Notes under the pieces: generated by a model
Database searches by the model: none
Told to the model about the DNA's origin: nothing
What the model saw: the letters and a program-made list of their open reading frames with translations, nothing else
In this document: positions 60,801-64,000 of the stretch, in pieces
Layout of the letters: every line of letters begins with the position of its first letter
How positions within the stretch are numbered: position 1 is the stretch's first letter
Translations under genes and position numbers: made by a program
Assembly: GCA_017554145.1 (NCBI GenBank)
Contig: JAFZIZ010000001.1
Coordinates: forward strand, 62,001-126,000
Direction: 5' to 3'
DNA from: Prevotella sp.
GTDB taxonomy: Bacteria; Bacteroidota; Bacteroidia; Bacteroidales; Bacteroidaceae
Length of the DNA stretch: 64,000 bases

Positions 60801-63800
60801 ACTGTAGCATCGCCATCTCCGTTACCAATCGTCACCACCGTGTTCTTCTCGACTCGTCCAATCTTACCACCACCATAGACGTTACCGCGTATCGTACCGT
60901 TGTAGATGTTGATAGTCGTACCTCCATCTGGATTCTCTATACCATCACCATCAATACCAATCATGGCTTTCTCACAAGAGAAGGTGTCATCCTTACCCTT
61001 GCCACCACCGAATACATCACCAATGATATAGGCACCCAAGACATTCTGGTCTTCACTCATAGTATAGCCATTTGTCTTATCATAGCTTGTGTGCAATTGA
61101 ACCTTCGATGCCGTAACAATGTTAATCGTTGGATCACCAATAACGTCAGCTTCATTACCGCCGCCAAAGACATCACCGATGACACCCAGATTATTGGGGT
61201 TATCTGTAGAAGGAAGACTCAACGCCGTCAACCGATCATCATTAGCCATAAAGCTATGAACGTCGTCTGCATGGCTACCCTGAATCATGTTGATATTGAC
61301 TATCGGGTTACCATAGAGCGTAGCACCAGTACCATATCCTCCGCCAAATATCTGACCGATATACGTACAGGAAACGACGTTCAGCTCTGGCTGTGCATAA
61401 GGAGCTTTTGTATGGTCATTAGCCGTACCGTCACCAAAATAGAGAGCCGTATGAGTATCATCATTTGCTGACTCTATGCCTTTGTAGAGAGGCTTAGTAG
61501 TCCCCGGTATCGTTCCATCCTGATAGTATCCAAACTGTGAGTATGAAGCCATGTTACCGCCAAGATAAAGCTCGTCGATAGTGATAGGCGTTTCACATTC
61601 GCCCGTTTCCTCAATGTTCAGTTTGATATGTCCGAAGATGGCACCACCTTCGTTATTTCCACCAAACACCTTACCGAAGTTACCGCTGGTGATAGTCAGT
61701 TCTACATCACCCTTGACGTTAGCATTGTCAGCACCTGCGTAAAGAACAGGAGCCTTGTCACTGGGCTTACAACCCATCACCATAATCAAGTCACCGTTCA
61801 CATCGGCATTCTTACCAGCACCGACAATCTTTTCTACATCCAAAGTACAAGCACCGTCAGTATGATCTTCAGCGGATCCGACACCCATATCAATGGAAAC
61901 AGAACCAAAAACCGTACCCTTCTCGTTACTACCGCCGTATGCCTCGTGGATAAAACCACCAGTCAACAAGGTAGTTGCACTTCCTGGAATCGTATCATTA
62001 CCAATATTGGCACCAGGGTTGTCAATCCATTCTGTGCCATTGGTGTATGGATCTTTACCGTTACCACCACCGAACACTTCCTGTATTTCGTAAGCACCAC
62101 GTACGAGGACATCCGTCTCGGGTACCTCAGCCGCATTACCGCCACCATAGACATCTCGGATACTGACATCACAGGTCTCGATTCTGACATATGTTTTCTT
62201 GCCTGCTGCAGTATAGTCAGCCAAGTTACCACCGCCATAGACAGTAGCCACCTCATAGGTCGGAACTACATACCCTTCTTCAGTTTCATAAGTATCCGGG
62301 TGGCTTTCCTTGAGAGCTTTATTACTCGTTATTGCATCTGAAGTTGTTCTCGTGATATTACCTGGGACTGTCTTATAGACCGTCACCCTCACGTCGCCCT
62401 GTGGCGAACCCATCAGGTTGTTACAGCCAAACACACGGCCGCTCTTCACGATACCGACATGACCCGTGTCTGTATATTTAGTGACATGGAAAGCTGTCGC
62501 AGATGAATTTGCAGCACTACTACCCAGATTCACACTGATGTCACCATAGACCACAGCAGCAAGGTCGCTTGTCGCACTATTGAAGCCCGTCTTCTGTCCT
62601 AAGCCACCGCCATAGGCATCACCTTTGATAAGACCGCCCGTCAGGTTGACAGTAGTGGTGTAACGTGCATAATAATCGGTTTCTGCAACAGCTGTAGCAG
62701 TTGTGCTTGTGATTTCAGTATAATTATCTCCATCCTTTGTATAATAGCCTGTTACTGGAGATACATCTGTTGTGAGTCCATAAACCTTCACATATTCTAA
62801 CCGTTGATTGTTAACGGCATCCCAGTGTGAGGTATTCGTATTGGCAAGTGCGCCGCCACCATAGACGTCTTCGTTCACGGTACCGCCAGTCATATCAACC
62901 TTCACACGACCTAAGGCAACACCTCTCTGACCACCACCATAGACAGAGCCATGGACCGTAGCACTGCCACCGATAGTCACTTCGGTATTGCTAGTTAATG
63001 CCAGCGTCTTCAGGAAGTCAAGATATTCGGTCTCACTAGTAAATCCAGGGTGAGTACCATCCATCATCCAATGTTCAGTTGCCTGTTCATAATCTGGCGT
63101 AACTCCCTTGCAGGCACCAAAGACTTCACCTGAACCATCTGAGCCGACGACAGCACTGCCTTGGATAGTGACTTTACATGTGCCTCCGCTTAACGGTTCT
63201 CTCGGTAATGACTCACGGACATTAAATCTGCCCACCGAAGCAGTCTCGCCTCCACCATAGACGCTACCTTTAATTTTGGCAATGCCCTGAACAGTGACTG
63301 TCGTATTGCCACGCAACAGTGCAGAGTAGCCATGTGTCACTAAGCCTGCGCCGGCACCGAAGACGTCGCCTTTGATATCAGGCTTGTTTCCTTCTCCGGA
63401 ATCAGTTGATCCTCCAATCGTCACCGTCGCATTATTTTCCACGCGACCTACCTGACCACCGCCATAGACGGAACCTTTAATTGTACCATCAGTGATGCTG
63501 ACATTCGTTTTATACACCATGGCTTTCTCACACCAATAGGTGTCTTCCAGTCCCTTGCCAGCTCCGAACACATGACCTGTGGTAGACACGTTATCGGTTC
63601 CTATGATACCGCCATTGATGGTAACATTGCAAACGCCAGTGTTATTGTAAGTATAGTTAGGATAAGTCGCATCAGGATTATTCGTCCACATATAATTGTA
63701 GTTCGTGGTATTCTTGACGATGGTACCCACATCGCCTAACTCACCACCACCATAGACATTACCATATGCAGTGCCATTATTGACGATGACATTGGTGCTG

Positions 63801-64000
63801 TCTTTCACTTTTCCTGCTTCTGCAAAATAATCAAGACCTTTTCCACCGCCAAAGATGTTGCCATACGAGCCTGACGTACCAATCGTACCATTCTGAACCA
63901 TTACGGTCGTATTATGCTGTACAAATCCACTCTCGCTACCGCCATAGACAGAGCCCTTGACGGCAGCCGAGCCGTTGATGGTCACATAGGTATTGGTGAC
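54893..64000 (-). CDS. Giant repeat protein of V(Y/F)GGG units (N-terminus outside window)
   Basis: The frame is open to the window edge, so more than 3030 residues are seen and the start is missing; the GTG at 63985 lies inside a repeat. The protein consists of about 65 copies of a unit with the core G-x-V-(Y/F)-G-G-G followed by short strands such as NVTISGGTI. Two flavours alternate, GNVFGGGKG and GSVYGGGEIA. Strand length, Gly/Asn/Thr content and regularity fit a beta-solenoid fibre. Large blocks recur: about 2.4 kb at 61100-63780 and again at 55140-57560, with a partial third block at 60190-61020. There is no T9SS C-terminal domain; it ends NANVVIGRKETE. A terminator lies 25 bp after the stop. 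I know of no characterised family with this repeat; function unknown. Confidence 0.75.
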   Translation of the reverse strand, partial: VTNTYVTINGSAAVKGSVYGGSESGFVQHNTTVMVQNGTIGTSGSYGNIFGGGKGLDYFAEAGKVKDSTNVIVNNGTAYGNVYGGGELGDVGTIVKNTTNYNYMWTNNPDATYPNYTYNNTGVCNVTINGGIIGTDNVSTTGHVFGAGKGLEDTYWCEKAMVYKTNVSITDGTIKGSVYGGGQVGRVENNATVTIGGSTDSGEGNKPDIKGDVFGAGAGLVTHGYSALLRGNTTVTVQGIAKIKGSVYGGGETASVGRFNVRESLPREPLSGGTCKVTIQGSAVVGSDGSGEVFGACKGVTPDYEQATEHWMMDGTHPGFTSETEYLDFLKTLALTSNTEVTIGGSATVHGSVYGGGQRGVALGRVKVDMTGGTVNEDVYGGGALANTNTSHWDAVNNQRLEYVKVYGLTTDVSPVTGYYTKDGDNYTEITSTTATAVAETDYYARYTTTVNLTGGLIKGDAYGGGLGQKTGFNSATSDLAAVVYGDISVNLGSSAANSSATAFHVTKYTDTGHVGIVKSGRVFGCNNLMGSPQGDVRVTVYKTVPGNITRTTSDAITSNKALKESHPDTYETEEGYVVPTYEVATVYGGGNLADYTAAGKKTYVRIETCDVSIRDVYGGGNAAEVPETDVLVRGAYEIQEVFGGGNGKDPYTNGTEWIDNPGANIGNDTIPGSATTLLTGGFIHEAYGGSNEKGTVFGSVSIDMGVGSAEDHTDGACTLDVEKIVGAGKNADVNGDLIMVMGCKPSDKAPVLYAGADNANVKGDVELTITSGNFGKVFGGNNEGGAIFGHIKLNIEETGECETPITIDELYLGGNMASYSQFGYYQDGTIPGTTKPLYKGIESANDDTHTALYFGDGTANDHTKAPYAQPELNVVSCTYIGQIFGGGYGTGATLYGNPIVNINMIQGSHADDVHSFMANDDRLTALSLPSTDNPNNLGVIGDVFGGGNEADVIGDPTINIVTASKVQLHTSYDKTNGYTMSEDQNVLGAYIIGDVFGGGKGKDDTFSCEKAMIGIDGDGIENPDGGTTINIYNGTIRGNVYGGGKIGRVEKNTVVTIGNGDGDATVTSTSSAPVIMGNVFGGGKGKETHGYAALVRGNPTVTVQGNAKVLKSVYGGGEIASVARYKVAKDEQEAAAHGVAVDEPYVLANNTSGNCIVTVRGYTEIGPDSMQMTAANGPDDTGYVFGAGKGILPGGDYDFVQGTTKRMISVKDSEGHIIGSDWEYFANEAAYIQFIQTLALASNTDVTIGGHAFIKGSVYGGSENGLVQFDTDVKIQDHCQIGQGKEITTRYEDYTGGSLFGSNTPPIKSGSGATAVYYDLECASWTFAAPYAPYDPYANATGDLDKYSSGESTEGGRRIASDGHTYYGNVFGGGSGSIPYFDAETGVSKYLSSAGMVKGNTNVTISGGHILTSVYGGCEATNVLGVANVTMTAGTIGVPRTLDQILAHPVSCYLFGGGKGDQRVFFNKDTNVQDAVVKVEGGTIYGSVYGGGEDGHVLRNVELTIGTEGQTTGPTIGTLGTSYYDGNIFGGGRGFGGDALTAGNVGGSVDLTIHGGTILGSVYGGGRLASVGYGLYLTSETGYGVMRADDEYDGSYTNPSTDPAATFFNKGRGRIIMNINGGTIGNDKEYTYDANNELTHTKGGNVFAGGMGRMYQLDGTTPISSLDWWKLGCVKSTTLTISGDAVIKSCVYGGGELGQVVGYHSTKNAANEDVNVGTEVIINGGTIGTEIKDGTTTKYTFGSVFGGGYGSLEETLTHTGGKPDSYPKYIAGRVKGGTKVKMTTGAVLASVYGGGEMAAVGESAGLGETLTTGLTGDTHVIISGGTVGKSGFGGAKMGNVYGGGSGSNNTVRSGHVYGNSNVTISGSPIIYHNVYGGGAYGTVGDFKYVMKEDPVTHTNKVSGVESLLTSGTGVATVTITGGTIGINGKENGMVFGSSRGDINAPEKRDDHTAWVYNANVTIGDNNGGPAIKGSVYGSGENGHTFNNAVVTVNKGTIGIASGEAITYTENGQSVTKGGAEYPYRGNVYGGGCGTDKYYSNHAQETHDGNGQLYNPLAGIVYGNATVYINGGTVVRNVYGAGAMGSVGKVTTENETTTVTGGQTTISISGGTIGVNGTAGVGNVFGAARGALDAPGNSLALVAGNTSVSITGGTMYGNVYGGGELGYVGKYTTTIENGSKTNTWPTNTGHCLVTIDGSSASVKGHVFGAGKGSTNTFECEPAMVHSTNVNIIEGTVDGNVYGGGQLGRVEYNTVVKVGPDTGTDVADIKGYVFGAGAGVATHGYSALVRGNATVTVQGSAKVGKSVYGGGEIASVGRFRVVNSLPKEPLSGGNCTVAIKGNATIGASGVGYVFGACKGVEPDYAHNAGHVISTGESIEFANEAEYLSFLKTLALTSNPKVTIGGGRVNGSVFGGGQRGTTLGNVVVNMIGGTVEKDIYGGGALADTNTGNATDYGTSSEAISSTSTYTTTVNLLGGSINDVYGGALGQKIGDVNGGTSNVEAIVYGDVKVNVNGLETADYVAADHSSLVTDIDDTEETYYLANGGCSVSGNVYGCNNINGTPKGHAKVHVFKTVNSTKNASTPVAERTTYDVEAVFGGGNAADYVPAASDTRQSTEVIIEGCDLTSIKEVYGGGYGAATPGTNVLIKGTYIIDNVFGGGYGAGTNNSGANVGIRTDGTPYGIGVVNGTIVDDKIKIAVVEMMAGTVRNIFGGSNTKGDIRNGSSVTTVDKTNKPGCCTELVVEEIYGGGQEAEMEGGAEIVLGCMPEDWIGEIYAGAKKARVGNDVSLTITSGKFERVFGGNKSSGEIEGYVEVNIEECPTCGKPGIVIGELYGGGNEAAYHLDYDSYGQNYPSPRVNVRSFTSIGTIYGGGFGEGATVTGNPTVNINVGMVPGGGLVYDGDNAKSLDDNTTVKLYPHATGKIGVIGNVFGGGNAAQVIGNTTVNIGTSEYEQLVGVIAGETDVTGYYTRSGSAGNYVYTLVEPISPDTSVIAAEDTLYYIKVVGADIRGNVYGGGNNAAVTGNANVVIGRKETE
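55140..57560 (-). repeat. Large internal duplication, copy 2
   Basis: The order of landmarks matches copy 1: GHVFGAGKG, then EPAMVHSTNVNI, FGAGAGVATHGYSALVRGN, KSVYGGGEIASVGRF, FGACKGVEPDY, then CNNINGTPKG and AVFGGGNAADY, FGGSNTKG, VLGCMPEDW, FGGNKSSG and FGGGNAAQVIGNTTVNI. Coordinates are approximate. Confidence 0.75.
60190..61020 (-). repeat. Partial third copy of the duplicated block
   Basis: It carries FGGGKGKDDTFSCEKAMIG, FGGGKGKETHGYAALVRGN, KSVYGGGEIASVARYKVA, YVFGAGKGILPGG and IQTLALASNTDVTIGGHA, paralleling about 800 bp of the two full copies. Limits are approximate. Confidence 0.7.
61100..63780 (-). repeat. Large internal duplication, copy 1
   Basis: Landmarks in order: GHVFGAGKGLEDTYWCEKAM, FGAGAGLVTHGYSALLRGN, GSVYGGGETASVGRF, FGACKGVTPDY, CNNLMGSPQG, TVYGGGNLADY, YGGSNEKG, VMGCKPSDK, FGGNNEGG and FGGGNEADVIGDPTINI. 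Coordinates are approximate. Confidence 0.75.

Noticed and set aside
58049-62341. Long plus-strand open frames (up to 440 codons) opposite the giant repeat gene
   Set aside because: They arise because the GGG-rich repeats lack stops on the other strand; their translations are Thr/Ile-rich and featureless.
55000-63900. Recurring CCACCGCCATAGAC strings as a DNA repeat family
   Set aside because: They are simply the codons of VYGGG in one protein and have no independent spacing.

Overview
The window is chromosomal DNA from a member of the Bacteroidales, most likely Prevotella or a close relative. The evidence is the promoter style (-7 boxes of the form TAnnTTTG, often with TTTG or TTG about 20 bp upstream, and almost no Shine-Dalgarno sequences), lipoproteins with short lipoboxes, an S46 dipeptidyl-peptidase, Mfa1/Mfa2-type fimbrial genes, a type IX secretion (T9SS) C-terminal signal and LruC-domain lipoproteins. 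No rRNA, phage, insertion sequence, integrase or CRISPR array was seen.

Layout. 1-5.3 kb: the 3' end of speA, a lipoprotein with a zeta-toxin-like kinase fold, argB, an ECF sigma factor with a membrane partner, then a CPBP protease and ribF on the minus strand, and tRNA-CAT. 5.5-11 kb: three lipoproteins sharing an LruC-like motif. 11.2-16 kb: a fused SpmA/SpmB-like membrane protein, a flippase and an S46 peptidase. 16-26 kb: DEAD-box helicase, Zn/Cd-type P-type ATPase, SufT-like protein, LpxH, and a minus-strand gene run folP-cdaA-pta-ackA-kdgK. 26.7-36.5 kb: murF, two proteins of unknown function, tRNA-Pro(CGG), pfkA, a helix-hairpin-helix protein, two tandem Na+-dependent transporters and a VanZ-like protein. 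36.5-54.8 kb: a minus-strand fimbrial operon. It runs DUF3575 protein, DUF3868/OmpA-like protein, Mfa1-like subunit, Mfa2-like anchor, two further fimbrillin-like lipoproteins, a 3143-residue secreted protein with a T9SS-type C-terminus, and a thioredoxin-like lipoprotein. 54.9-64 kb: a still larger protein, cut by the window edge, built from about 65 copies of a V(Y/F)GGG repeat.

The most unusual feature is DNA-level repetition scattered through ordinary genes. I count about seventeen short arrays with a strict 7-bp period, many of them five units (35 bp) long. They differ in sequence but share the period, and they lie between genes and also inside ribF, the CPBP protease, murF (three arrays), the P-type ATPase (three) and the helicase. 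A second class has a 9-bp period around CTAG and occurs at three loci. Other repeats are a 21-bp triplicate, a 22-bp-spaced triplet of 15-bp palindromes, and two families of promoter-carrying repeats. I saw no 7-bp array in the 28 kb fimbrial/repeat-protein half.

Functionally, the left half is mostly housekeeping: arginine/polyamine metabolism, flavin and folate synthesis, acetate metabolism, c-di-AMP, cell wall and glycolysis. The right half is a surface-structure locus encoding a fimbrial shaft, an anchor, accessory or tip subunits and two giant exported proteins.
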